DNA of 64,000 nucleotides from Saxidomus purpurata (lineage: Eukaryota; Mollusca; Bivalvia; Venerida; Veneridae): positions 4,046,222 through 4,110,221 of the forward strand of contig JAFMSR010000007.1 of the NCBI GenBank assembly GCA_022818135.1. The letters are read 5' to 3'. Under the pieces are notes generated by a model. That model did no database searches and was not told the DNA's origin. It saw only the letters and a program-made list of their open reading frames with translations. Positions 1 to 11,178 of the stretch are shown here, piece by piece. How positions within the stretch are numbered: position 1 is the first letter of the stretch; each line of letters starts with the position of its first letter. The position numbers and the translations under genes were made by a program.

Positions 1-260
1 CATATAGTCAAACAGTGAAAGATAAAATGCAAAGCTAGGGAAGACTGCTCAGAAATTACTTTAGTGCCGGATAGGACAACTTTCCTAAAAGAAATTGTAA
101 AAATATTTAGTTTAGGTAATAATTTTTCGTAACAAATGAAACAAATATTCAGTATGCAATAAGTATGCTATAACTACAAGCACAATGTAGCCGGCGAACC
201 TCTCTAAATCTTAAAAATAAATATCCTGCGATATCAGTTCTCAGTCTTGTAAAACCAAAA
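1..260. other. Start of window, nothing recognised
   Basis: AT-rich sequence before the first recognisable repeat block. No frame, RNA-like fold or repeat stands out. The left boundary of the duplicated segment that follows may lie here, but I could not place it. Confidence 0.4.
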
Positions 261-1059
261 ATGTCATTTGGTTTAAATGAGGATCAGTTTGAGAAAAAAA
301 GTTGATAAAAGAGATAACTAGTGTATTTATAACCAGATGCCAGTAAACATTCTGTTTCCCGCGCCCGCCATATGGCAAAAGAATAACCAAATTGTTTGTG
401 ATATAAAGAAGTATCAATCGTAAATACAGAATTGCTTCGGGAGAAGTATTAACTTGGCATTTAAAGTTAGTTTAAGATTTGTAAGGTGGCAAAAAGTGAT
501 TACATTGAAAACATCTTAAAATACACATATTCAATACATACTTCGTCAAAATACTTATCCAGACACAATACTTACTCCAGACAAAGAGTCATACTGGTAT
601 TATAATGGCTGTATATCATATATGTACAATTATGGTTCCATATTGTTATTTGCACTGTGTTTCAAACATATCTTATGTCTACATATTATAAATATATGTG
701 TGGGCTTGTACAAAATCAGAAAATGAAAAGTATTCCTTATAGAACAGTTAGAACGATATCGGCTTACAAACGCTTAATATTAAAGCAAAATTAAATACTC
801 CATTATTTTAATGATGTTGAGATTGAAACATTAAAAAAATAAACAAAAGCAGTTCTGATGCTTACAAAAGGGAAAGTGGTCCAATTTGCGAGCCAGCTTG
901 AACCTGCAACCTTCAAGACACTACTATACTACCTTAACGTCGTTCATATTTTCCCCTCTGCCGTCATTTCAATGATTCATCGAACAGTTGAAACCTAAAA
1001 TGCAATCTGAAACATTTTAACACAAGAACTTCTTTGCAAATACTGCTCAGACCTTTTAA

Positions 1060-1290
1060 TAATAAATCAATGAAAATTTGCAATAAAGATGTTGCAGTGC
1101 AACATGAGTGCAGCCTGAATCTTGTTGAGAGAAATAAGCATTGCGATGAAAAGATTCATGATCCAAAACTAAGAGCACTATAAGATTATTTTTGTTTGCT
1201 TGAAGCAATAACAGCTCGAGTCGATCGGAAAATTTGTTTTAGAACGTTAGCGATTGACAAGCATATAATTAATTTCTTTCAGAGACTTTT
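1060..1290 (+). repeat. Third partial copy of the A/B segment
   Basis: This stretch resembles both 4750-5000 and 9765-10010: a T/A-rich lead, then AGCATTGCGATGAAAA (against AACATTGTGATGAAAA at 9.85 kb), then GATTGACAAGCA at 1252-1263 against GATTGATAAGCA in the other two. It suggests the duplication had at least three tandem units, or that copy A is itself two units joined. The boundaries are approximate. Confidence 0.6.
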
Positions 1291-1303
1291 CGAATAAAAT
1301 TCG

Positions 1304-1800
1304 TTCACTGATGGTTTGTGTGAAGAACTATATATTTTATGTTTTCCAGTGAATTTTAGAGTTTTCTCAGTGAAATAAAAGTGATAATCCACAGTTTTGA
1401 AACGGTGGATTACCATTTTTTATTTTCACTGCTTTTGCAATCTTTAGCCCGGATTTACGTCAAGAAGTATGCCGAGCGTAATTAATACCGGATACCATGT
1501 GACGATGACGTCGTTAAAATGACGTCATTGGTGCTATGTTTTTTATGACGTTTCCCGCGATTTTCGATGTTTTATAGAAGCAAACTAAAAAAAGTAGGGT
1601 TTTAACCATAAAATAAACAGAAAAATTGTCAGTTTTGGTGTAATATAACGTTAATTTTACTCGTGAACACCAAAAATAGTAATTTTCACTCGTGGCTGTG
1701 CCACTCGTGAAAATATCACTTTTGGTGCACACTCGGTGAAATAATAACGTGATATTACACCAAAACCAACAATTATCCTTTATATATTCTTTGCAGTGAT
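1304..1800. mobile_element. Palindrome-bearing MITE-like element
   Basis: About 495 bp without coding capacity. It carries two large imperfect hairpins. The first pairs 1370-1393 with 1404-1429 around a short loop. The second spans 1632-1766, is centred on GTGGC-TGT-GCCAC (1692-1704), and has outer arms GTTTTGGTGTAATAT and ATATTACACCAAAAC. Its ends look weakly inverted: CACTG followed by GAAGAACTATATA on the left, TATATATTCTTTGCAGTG on the right. A 72-codon frame on the minus strand (1514-1732) only translates the hairpin. Strong secondary structure, no enzyme frame and near-terminal inversion fit a non-autonomous DNA element. No target duplication was defined. Confidence 0.6.
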
Positions 1801-2900
1801 ATAAAATGGAGAAAGGTTGTTTATTCTTAACACCGTCAACTCAATGAAGTGCTTTCACGCAGTTGAAGGGTTCTGTGCATAAGCAATCCTTGTTCTTAGC
1901 CAATATCATATGTTTGAATGTGGAACTGATGGTTCGTTAGTTTAGTTTAATTTGACAGATATTCCATTCACAATTGACATCAACGGCCCATTATTAAAAC
2001 ATTCTAACAGCTGCATTTTTTACTCTAGATGAAGGCAAAGTTTAATCTGAAACACACTTAAAATGTATTCGATACATTCGTTGGAATAGTCGACTAAATG
2101 ATCTACCATATATTCAGTGACTTAAAAAATGTCAGATGGCATAAGACGCAAATATTCAAGGCAAAGTAAATATATTTAAGATGAAAATTATATTGACAAA
2201 GCTTTCATGTGATGAAAGTTCAATTAATTTTCTGACAAGAAGTCTTTGAAAGTTTGTTACAATGTGTGCTTAGCAAGGATAACGATACTTTAAGATTGGT
2301 TGAAAATTTATCGTCTGTCAGTATAGAGTGGGTTTAACAAGGTTGACATTTAAAAATACTATATCATAATAAGAGTAGCTTTTCGGTATCTTTTCTTTAT
2401 TGTGTCCAATATTGAGAGTTTTTATTTCGGCTTTTACCTCAATGGTAATTTTCGTAAGACAGTGCTTAAAATATTTTGAGTTGCATATATAAAATATATG
2501 TTTTTTTATAAGTGCATTCATGTTATACAAATTTTCCAGGCAACTGCCATGTAGTACGTACTGCACAGTTAAAAGTGCTTGCGTCTGAGGCAATTACAGA
2601 GCTTTTATGATTGTTACGTCTCGTTCCCCTGAATTTCCGTAGATGTATTATTTTTACTTTAGACAGAGTACGTTTTATCCGATTGATTTACTAATAAAAT
2701 TGCAACTAAAGAAATCCGTTCTTTAACATGAAGTCGCAGGACACAAAATTCTACGACTTTGAGAGGCTTTAATTTTCTTGTCTATGCACTGAAACTAAGA
2801 TTCAAAGCTCTCAATTTGTACGTTTCAATTAGCAATAATAAAACTGTCAACGAAACAATGAAATCCGTATCAGTATTATTGCGTAAAAAACTGTAGGGGA
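1801..2900. other. No gene seen
   Basis: AT-rich sequence inside copy A between two mobile elements. The longest frame (2318-2593, minus strand, 91 codons) has no recognisable motif and is judged to be chance. Confidence 0.4.
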
Positions 2901-3590
2901 TTTTAACAAGAGACCAAAAAAAGCCAGTTTCGCCCTACTAGTCTGACTGGATTGTAATTTCTGTGAAAATCTTTTGCAATTTTATCAAGGAAAAGATAAC
3001 AGAGTTCATTGTGACCTTGACCCACTGTCCCCAAAAACAGTAGGGTTCATTTACTCAGTAATATGACGTTTGAAGACTGTGGGACGAATAGATCTCAAGA
3101 TGTTGAGCGGAGCAGATTTTCAAAGTTCCCCAAATACGATCATCTATATGTTATTGGTAATCTTCTAAGCAAGTTTGATGAAAGTTGAATGAAAACTGTG
3201 ACCTGTAAAGCGTAATCAAGGAAATCTACCGGAGGTCACTGTGACCCTGACCTTTGATCCACTGGCCCAAAGAAACAATACGTATCTTTTTCATGTTGCA
3301 GGAAACCTTCTGAGCAAGTTTGATGAAAGTTGAATGAGAATTGTGACCTGTAGAGCATTATGAAGGAATTGCTATCGGAGGTCACTGTGACATTGAACTT
3401 TGACCCTCTAACCCCAAAAACTATAGAAAAAATTTGCCGGGATCCTTATCAGCAAGTTTCATGAAATTTAAATAATAACTGCGACCTGAAGAGAGTAATC
3501 AATGGAAAGTTTACGGACAGACGGACAGACGGACGTCAAAAAAAACCCCCAAACGCTGCTGGAGTTCGTCAAGTAGAGCCCATAAGATAC
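2900..3590 (+). mobile_element. Helentron/pearl-like element, array 1
   Basis: A tandem core is followed by a simple-repeat tail. The anchor AAGTTTGATGAAAGTTGAAT starts at 3171 and 3316, with a weaker third copy at 3464, giving units of 145-148 bp. Each unit holds a GTGACC box (3011, 3241, 3387). The array ends in a run of ACGGACAG units (about 3514-3535), then an A-rich and C-rich stretch. A left segment, a core of about 150-bp repeats and an ACGG-type microsatellite is the layout described for bivalve pearl elements, later linked to Helentrons. The family name is inferred from this layout only. Confidence 0.6.
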
Positions 3591-3720
3591 AATTAGTAAG
3601 ATACAATTAGTGTCATGTTCTTCAAAACATGTAATTCTAATATTTTAACAATACTGACGGTTGACTTGCAAGAGAGTTAACATTGCTTTCCAGCATGTTT
3701 GTCAAGTTAATTAACATACA

Positions 3721-3751
3721 ATAACAACAACACCAAAAACAACAACAACAT
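3721..3751 (+). repeat. (CAA)n-like microsatellite
   Basis: A short imperfect run of AAC/CAA triplets, interrupted once. Ordinary low-complexity DNA. Confidence 0.8.
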
Positions 3752-4339
3752 TTATTCGGCATTAAGCAAAATTCCAACGCGTCTAGCCTAACGTAAGGTT
3801 GACAAATGACAAAACATGAAAAAGCTGAAAAAAGATCACCGAATTCAAGGGAAAATGAAATATATAGAGAAGCCTCAAATTCAAATTATTAGTTGTTTTG
3901 ACTTATATATAGATACAATGTTAGAATTATAAATGTACTTCTTGTCTACGATTATTCGCAAAATACAAATATTTTGACAGGTTAACTAATTCTTTTTTAT
4001 TTCTTGACATCATTAGTGTATCAAACTTATTAACGTTGGCCAAGTATAATAAAAAGGTTTCAAATATCTTTTGCGTAAATCTGTATAATGAACGCATATT
4101 AACAGGAAATGGTATTCATTTTCTACCATATTGCAATTACAAAATTTGCAAGTTCTTTCGTTTCTTTGTATATTATTGTGTCTCCCTCTTTCAATTTCTA
4201 AATTATGAGATGATAAACGAAATCTACTTAGCGTAATTTGATATTTTTTCTCTAAAATATAGTGGTCAAGATATGGTTCGAGATACTGTTGTGTTTAAAT
4301 CTACAGTATACAATATTTCATTAAATAGGTCCCTAAATA

Positions 4340-4450
4340 GTGAAATGATGTGGTGTATGGTCAGAGCATCGGAATCGTAACCCTAAGGTCGCGAGTTCAA
4401 ACTCAATACTGGCATCAATTCCATGAAGCAGTCATTGAAGGTAGTTATTA
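4340..4450 (+). mobile_element. tRNA-like SINE fragment
   Basis: The sequence has a tRNA-like order. An A-box-like stretch around TATGGTCAGAGCATC (about 4357-4371) is followed by an anticodon-arm-like part and a B-box-like GCGAGTTCAAACTC (about 4391-4404), at roughly the spacing of a tRNA. It is not an intact tRNA: no acceptor stem closes. No clear counterpart is visible at the matching place in copy B, which would fit insertion after the duplication, although alignment is weak there. Confidence 0.45.
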
Positions 4451-5960
4451 TAATATACAAAAATGTAATGTTGAATTGAATTAAAACGATTGTATCATTG
4501 CACGCATTGGATGTCTTCAAAGCGTTCAGACTAGCATTTTAGCCATATTTTAGATATATGATGGTGAAAGTCAGGGTCAAATTCCGTTGACGGGATTCGT
4601 AGCTACAACACCGACGCTCAACATTTAAACCAAATGCAAATTCCTTAGCGATGATATGTTCCATTACCGGGTAAGAGCAAGAAAGTAACAAGGGGCATTT
4701 CGTAGCAGTGCTTCTCTGCATGTTCATTCCTGAACCCTTTCTTAATAAATCACTTGAAATTGACAAAAACAAGATTGTATTGCAGAATTAGATTCGCAGG
4801 CTGAACATGTTACTTGATATAATCCTCTAAAAAGAATCGAGCATTGTGTTGAAAACGTAAAAGTAAAACAGCCCAAGGACAGTTGCATGCACTTATAATC
4901 TTTATTTCATATTTATTCTACGAATAACACTCTAGTCTGTAGACAAATTATTAGATTTCGAAAGATAGATTGATAAGCATACATCTCTGGAAGACATCTC
5001 TTTCGATATAATGCGTTTTCAGAATGCTAGATAAGAATGCAATTTTCCACTTCAAACAAAAAAAATGAAAGTAATGTTTTTCTTTTTGCCACCAAATCGC
5101 CTTTTGGTCCGTCGGTCAACTTTTCTCTTTATCTGTTTGATACTACTGATCTGTGCTTTTTTCCTAACTCGTCAGCTCACGAGTTGTAAAAAGCTAAGAA
5201 CATAAATTCAAAACTTATAATACAAACAGTTTAAACAAGACTACTTTCATAAAGGTATTCAGGCAATAGTCACGTGATGTATATTACAAACAATCTGACA
5301 GGTCTACCATTGCATAAGTATCATGACTCCATGTTAACACAAACTAAAATGTAACAAAAACTCTAGACTGACATACACATAAGAATGTGAGTAACAATTT
5401 TCATCCCTAGACTTATAACAATAACCATACAATGTGCATCTATAAGCATGCATATGCTACTTAACGTGACACACAGGGCAGCTATACGTGATGCTTTACA
5501 GCGATTCTCGCCTGCTTATTAAAGGTTTACTCATAAATGGTTAATTACATTCAACATACCTTAGGCAGAATCATGCTGAAATTTCAAGGTCTGACAGTTT
5601 AGAATTATACAGTCCTTCCAATTGTATTTGACATAAATTCATTGCGCTTTATTTAATTCACCAATGCACAGAAAGGAAATGCATGCAAATATGTTCTTAT
5701 TATCAATAAAAGAAAACATTTTTCAAATGGCTTGTCGTTCGCAGACAAATTACAACAATTTGGTATTGACAGTTATTCATTCGATTTTGAAACACACACA
5801 ACAAAATATGCATGCAGTTTGTAACTCCTTTTCAAAGATGCTTCACTTGCACCAAACGAATAAGATGAAGAAGTAATGAAAAGAAAGAATACAACCATTA
5901 AAACATTATATCAAACAGGGAACCCCGTACCAAAAACCAGCTCCCAACCAAACAAAAAAA

Positions 5961-5997
5961 CCCCCCAAAACCCCCCCCCAAAAAACACACACCCCCC
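5961..5997 (+). repeat. C-rich tract with G-quadruplex potential on minus strand
   Basis: Three C-runs of 6, 9 and 6 (5961-5966, 5971-5979, 5992-5997) are separated by A-rich linkers. On the complementary strand this gives G-runs, and the 9-run can supply two tracts, enough for a four-tract G-quadruplex. The matching part of copy B (about 11760-11790) is only C/A-rich, so the expansion looks specific to copy A. Confidence 0.6.
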
Positions 5998-7310
5998 ACA
6001 CAACACATTAAAGTCACGTGGCAAACATACTTTCTCAAACAGACACGGAGAACCAACCAATCATCAACACCAAACCCAAAACGCCACTATAAATCTGATT
6101 TCGTAACAAAAATGACGACATATTACTTCATCCAGTTAGCTTAAGTCAAATGGAAAGCTTAGGTTTATCAACTTATTCTTGAGCTTTCAACACACTGAAT
6201 TAATTTATTGTTTATAAAAGTGTATCACGTCTGACCACTTCACAGGCAGTCGCCTGATTCAAACCCGATAAAGACAGAAATTTTCTTCCTCACATTTTTG
6301 TCACATTCAGCGCGATCGACAGAATATTTCTACCAAACTTATTCAATACAAGTTGTGAGGTTTACACTAAACGATCGTTCTGAAGTGACTTGGAAATTTG
6401 AAATACTAGTATGACCATACATACCAAAGTTAGTTCTTTTAGAAAATAAATGCTACCGGTGAGGGTATTCGTTTTGGTGTTTCCATTATCCCGATAAAGA
6501 AAATTATAAGTGCACAATCGACAATAATAAAATCACCATTGCAATGTTTACATTTTTAATTTATTGCTGAAAGGACATGAATCATGTTGGTTGTTGTGTT
6601 ATCATGAAATCCTGGCTGAAAGACAGCAAAACAATTAAAATAATATCAATAAACAGAACATGGTTTGATAAAGTAAACATCAGCTGGCAAACTAACAAAA
6701 TACTCATAAAATATGTTTTGAATATGCTCGAATAAAGTATACTGTGCCAATTGTGACGTCATAAAACGTGGAACCAAATTCATGTTCAATTTTTATCATA
6801 CTTACCACTGCAGTAAATAATTTTTGTTTTGTTTATCCATTGCAATCCATGACTTGCGTGCATATCCACATTGTTAGCTAACCGACTGGTAATAACTTTA
6901 TTACGCATCGCCCTTGTGAACAGTAAACGGTACTGACAAAAATTGTTAAATTCATTTACAACTTTTGCATTTAGTAATACTCAAGGATATAAGACATTCA
7001 GATCGTCCAATTTCCATTTGTTTGGTCGCTTTGCACGGCACGAGCCATTTAATAAAATGATTGTTACGTAAACCTGTTAGCACCAACTGACCTATTAGAA
7101 ATAATTAGCTATTCAGGAAGTTTTACCAAGACTAACAAGTAATCATACTTTCGTTATTTAGTATTGCAATATGTAAGACGAAATGAAATAATTGACATAT
7201 TTTATTAGAAATATCGTATGCTTCGACAGTCTCATGGATTTACGACTGGTTTCAGTGGTTAGGTAGGATAACGGCAATGTCAGACAAAACTTTAATTAGT
7301 ATGTTTGCTG

Positions 7311-8640
7311 TGAAATCTAGAACTTTGAGTTAATCATTTTCATTGATCAACATACTCGTCATAAAGGCGCGCCATAGGCATTGCTATAATGCATGTTACT
7401 ATGCATTTAATGCAATAGTTGCTGTTTCATTTTTGAAATGCTATTTGAGGGATAACCCCCAATGGTAAAATTGGTTGTGGCCTACTGTCTATTTGTAAAT
7501 TTTCATACATTGTTTTACCTTAAAATTCGTAATAAAGTGGTTTTCATTCAAATAAAAGCTAATGTTGTCGGGACTCTAAGAAAATTATATCATTTTGTTT
7601 GCTTGAATGAAGCAAAGTTGAATGGCATGAATTCCCTAATGTAGTTAATGATCGCACATTTTTTGTAACAAATACTTTGTATATTTCTCTTTTTTTATTG
7701 TCATTAGTCATTACAGAACATGTTTTGATCTGCTCTTTGAGCTTTAAGATTTATAGTTGCATTATATTTATTGTTCATACCATATGCCAATATATTCTCA
7801 AAGATGTATAAAAATCTGTTTCAATTTTCAGTAATAGATTAATATATGAATAAAAGCAATTAAAAAAATCTGAGTAAAATGCTACGGGGAATTTTAATTA
7901 ATAAAATAAACGTCATTTTCTTAATATGTATTTGTTTGTAAAAATAATGTCCTGTCGGAAGTTTAAAGACCGTAATTCATGTAATGTTAATTACAGTTAT
8001 CGCGGGAGAATACCGGAAGACTCACTATTATCGCATCTTCAGTCTGTCTTTTAATCTGCAATCAGTAGTTCTGTGACACCATTGTGTTACAGTGTGTTAA
8101 AACGCTGAATAAGTTGTAACAATTACCGGTAAACGGTATAATTTACTTATTTACTTCATTGCAGTCGTGTTATTTTATTTTTTAATGTTTGAAATAATAT
8201 GTGAGAGAGATTCTGGAGTCGTGCATCTTGTGGTGTGTTAGAAACATATAGTTTCGAAATGTTTCCGTTGATTGACAAAACATATTCCGTGTGTACACGA
8301 GGTTCTCATAGTATGTAAATATGCAAAAAATGATTACACAATACACTTTGGGTCTAGAATCGTCCACTCAACCCAAACATCTGCGCTGTAAACTATATTC
8401 CGTACATAGGAATATCGTTTAACAAAAAAACCACGGTAGGGTAAAATAGAAAGCAAATATTATTCTAATAAGTCAGACAAAATACAAACGAGTACATGTT
8501 TGACAAACTCATTACTTGGAAACAATAATAGTCAAATAACGACAAAAATGCAGCAAGGGTCTCACAATTTAATCAAATGTTTAACATTTAAGTCAAGTGT
8601 CACTAGTGCCGTTAAGGTTAGGTTAATACATTCAACTTAT
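7311..8640. other. Spacer between duplicated copies, no gene seen
   Basis: AT-rich DNA with short frames only (at most 61 codons, for example 7462-7644 plus and 8182-8367 minus), none with a recognisable motif. I found no convincing match to the flanking copies. Confidence 0.4.
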
Positions 8641-10827
8641 CATTTTCCGTTCCTAGAGTACGATAACAGAATTAGTGATGATCAGTTGGATCAAAGTTAG
8701 ATGTTAATCACATTACGAGATTTCTTGTCTATTTGTAACCAAGATGCCAGTAACATTCTGCCTCTATCACCAGGGCCATCTGGCGAGTGAGAATACAAAT
8801 TGTTTATAATACGTACAATCTTAATTGGTTTACAGTAGGAGTTTAAAAGAAGCAGTCGCTTAGATTGCAAAGATTTACAAGAAAATTCTAGTTTGTGGAG
8901 AGGCAACGCTGACACATTGATATTCTTCAAATTAATAAAAAATGCTCAAATATTATTTCAATTTCTTTATTTGCAATAACATTTTTTGTTCCTGAAATTA
9001 ATATATCTTGAAATAAGTTATCATAATAAATGTTTAATAGCTGTACATAATGTATACGAAATCTGTTTTATGTGATCCTGTTGCTGGGGGAGTATGATAC
9101 AATCAGAAAAGTTTATTTCCACAGAAAATGATCACGATATATATACCTTGCAGGCAAATAATCCTTTATAACTAAAATGTATTTCAGACAATGAATGTTC
9201 TAAGAGTGCCATTATATTTTATGTTTATTGTTGTAAATTGCCAGATTGATTAGAAAGGTCCGAAAACATAAATATAAATGCCAACCAATTTTTACATTTA
9301 TCCAAATCTCTTTTGATCGAATTGATTTTGAAATGAGTGAGTGCCAGTTTCGAGTTCCGTCAGTGGAACTTGACTGAAATTTACATAATCTCAAGTACTA
9401 ATATGAACTGCAGAAAGCGGTCATCGAGTGTAGTTGTAAATAAATACGTTTACAGTTCATGAAACAAACATATACGTTTCCAATCATGTAGACTTTACTT
9501 ATTACAACCTAATTTGATGACTACTTCCTAGCTGTTTGACCAACAGATTTCGCCAACAGATGACTTACAGTAACTCACGGTCTCCATGCGCTGACGGAGT
9601 TTGGACAGTATTTGGGCATTAGCATCGAGGCTTTACCCTCAAATTAGTTTCAAACAAAGGTTTTACATTTACAAACTTTAATAACCCAAACAAAAGGAAC
9701 ACAAAGCGTTTTAAGTTTCAGTGCTTTTTCACACGTTCTATGTAGAGGTTTTCATCAACACCTTGCTGAAAATTGACAATAACACGATTGTAACGCAGGC
9801 TAAGGTTCGCAGGCTTAATGCAATTCTTGATTAAATCTTTTTAGAAGAATCAAACATTGTGATGAAAATAAATAAATCAAAAACTGTCCAAGGACAACTG
9901 CACCTTAAAGTACCCTAAGAATAACACTTTGAATAGATCAAAAGATTATTACAGCTCGGACGCCTGGAGTTTCATAAGATTGATAAGCAAAGAGATCTCT
10001 TTGAAATGAATGTGTGCACTGATAGCTTGCTGAAAAATAGAATTCTGAGATGAAAATGACTTTCCTCTTTCCGGAAAAGACTGAAGAGATTATTTCTTCT
10101 TTTCTGCTAACAATGCATTTTTCAATACGTCTGTATATGCGTTGTCTGTTTAATATTGCTTGTCAGCGTTTTCCATATACAGCTTTTGTTTAGATGTTTT
10201 TGACTGCCGAATTAGTTCACTTTTAAGTATTGTTTGACTTTTTAAACAGGATAGGATATCATTTCAACACATAATTTGGTGGTTAAGACATATTTGTCCT
10301 TCCATAGAACAGTTATTTGCGGAACTCGTTTTGCGTATATGAATTAAAAGGATATTCCAATAGTTCCTTAATACTTGAAATTCAAACATCTGAGGCAAAT
10401 GCTGATATTTTTAGACGACATTGAAACGATTTTACATGCTTTGAAAATTCTCAGTTTACTCTCGTTCATCTACAGGCGTCTGTGGAATTTGTGTTTTGAC
10501 CGCGCGGAAATACTTTTTACTTTTTTTCAAAGAAAGGAAGGAGACATATCGTGCTCAAGCCCAGCTATATTGACTTCTTAGTAGAAGGCTTAAAATCGAC
10601 ATCTCATTAGCAAAGAATTAGAAATAAAGACAAGTCCGTGCGCAAGTTTTTAGATAGTCTGAACCTGCAAGTGACCTCTGTAGGTAGACCAATGCCCTTA
10701 CTATAATTTCCAAGCTCAGCAACTTAACTCTGTTAAAAAAATATGCAGTGACACCAAACGTAGCGCGAGGTATTTTGCAGTGATTTTGAAAATACAACTA
10801 GCATGTCTGCTGATTGTGTATCAGAAT

Positions 10828-11178
10828 ATGCCAGGTGTACAAATATTGATATCATATAATCATATGCCAGGTGTACAAATATTGATATCATATAAACATT
10901 TGCCAGGTGTACAAATATTGATATCATATAAACATATGCCAGGTGTACAAATATTGATATCATATAAACATATGCCAGGTGTACAAACATTGATATCATA
11001 TAAACATATGCCAGGTGTACAAATATTGATATCATATAATTGCCAGGTGTACTTTGATATATATAAACATATGCCAGGTGTACAAATATTGATATCATAT
11101 AAACATATGCCAGGTGTACAAATATTGATATCATATAAACATATGCCAGGTGTACAAATATTGATATCATATAAACAG
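10828..11178 (+). repeat. 36-bp minisatellite, about ten units
   Basis: Units with core ATGCCAGGTGTACAAATATT begin at 10828, 10864, 10900, 10936, 10972, 11008, 11041 (short variant), 11071, 11107 and 11143. Most are exactly 36 bp and nearly identical. Two adjacent units together lost 9 bp, so the period stays a multiple of three. That keeps both strands free of stops and produces frames of 169 codons (10780-11289, plus) and 145 codons (10733-11170, minus), with 12-residue repeats HMPGVQILISYK and MISIFVHLAYVY. Both are repeat artefacts: no such peptide family is recognised and the flanking parts are unremarkable. Confidence 0.95.

Larger units (their letters stand above)
260..7310 (+). repeat. 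Diverged segmental duplication, copy A
   Basis: This segment matches 8650-14310 in the same order and orientation. Matching stretches include 321-356 with 8725-8760 (shared core GATGCCAGTAA), 4793-4800 with 9806-9813, 4874-4887 with 9889-9902 (one mismatch), 4968-4979 with 9978-9989 (identical), 5768-5785 with 11668-11685 (GACAGNTGTTCATTCGAT-like) and 7166-7178 with 14166-14178 (identical). Between anchors the match is patchy, so the copies are old. The offset runs from about 8.4 kb at the left to 5.0, 5.9 and 7.0 kb further right, because each copy gained separate insertions. No frame is kept between copies, which argues against an unseen coding exon. Confidence 0.75.

Noticed and set aside
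4340..4420. tRNA gene
   Set aside because: A and B boxes are tRNA-like but no acceptor stem closes; treated as a SINE fragment.
5941..6000. Telomere-like C/A tract
   Set aside because: Run lengths are irregular and no TTAGGG-type period is present.
10828..11178. CRISPR-like regular array with 36-bp period
   Set aside because: There are no unique spacers: the whole 36 bp repeats, and the context is eukaryotic.
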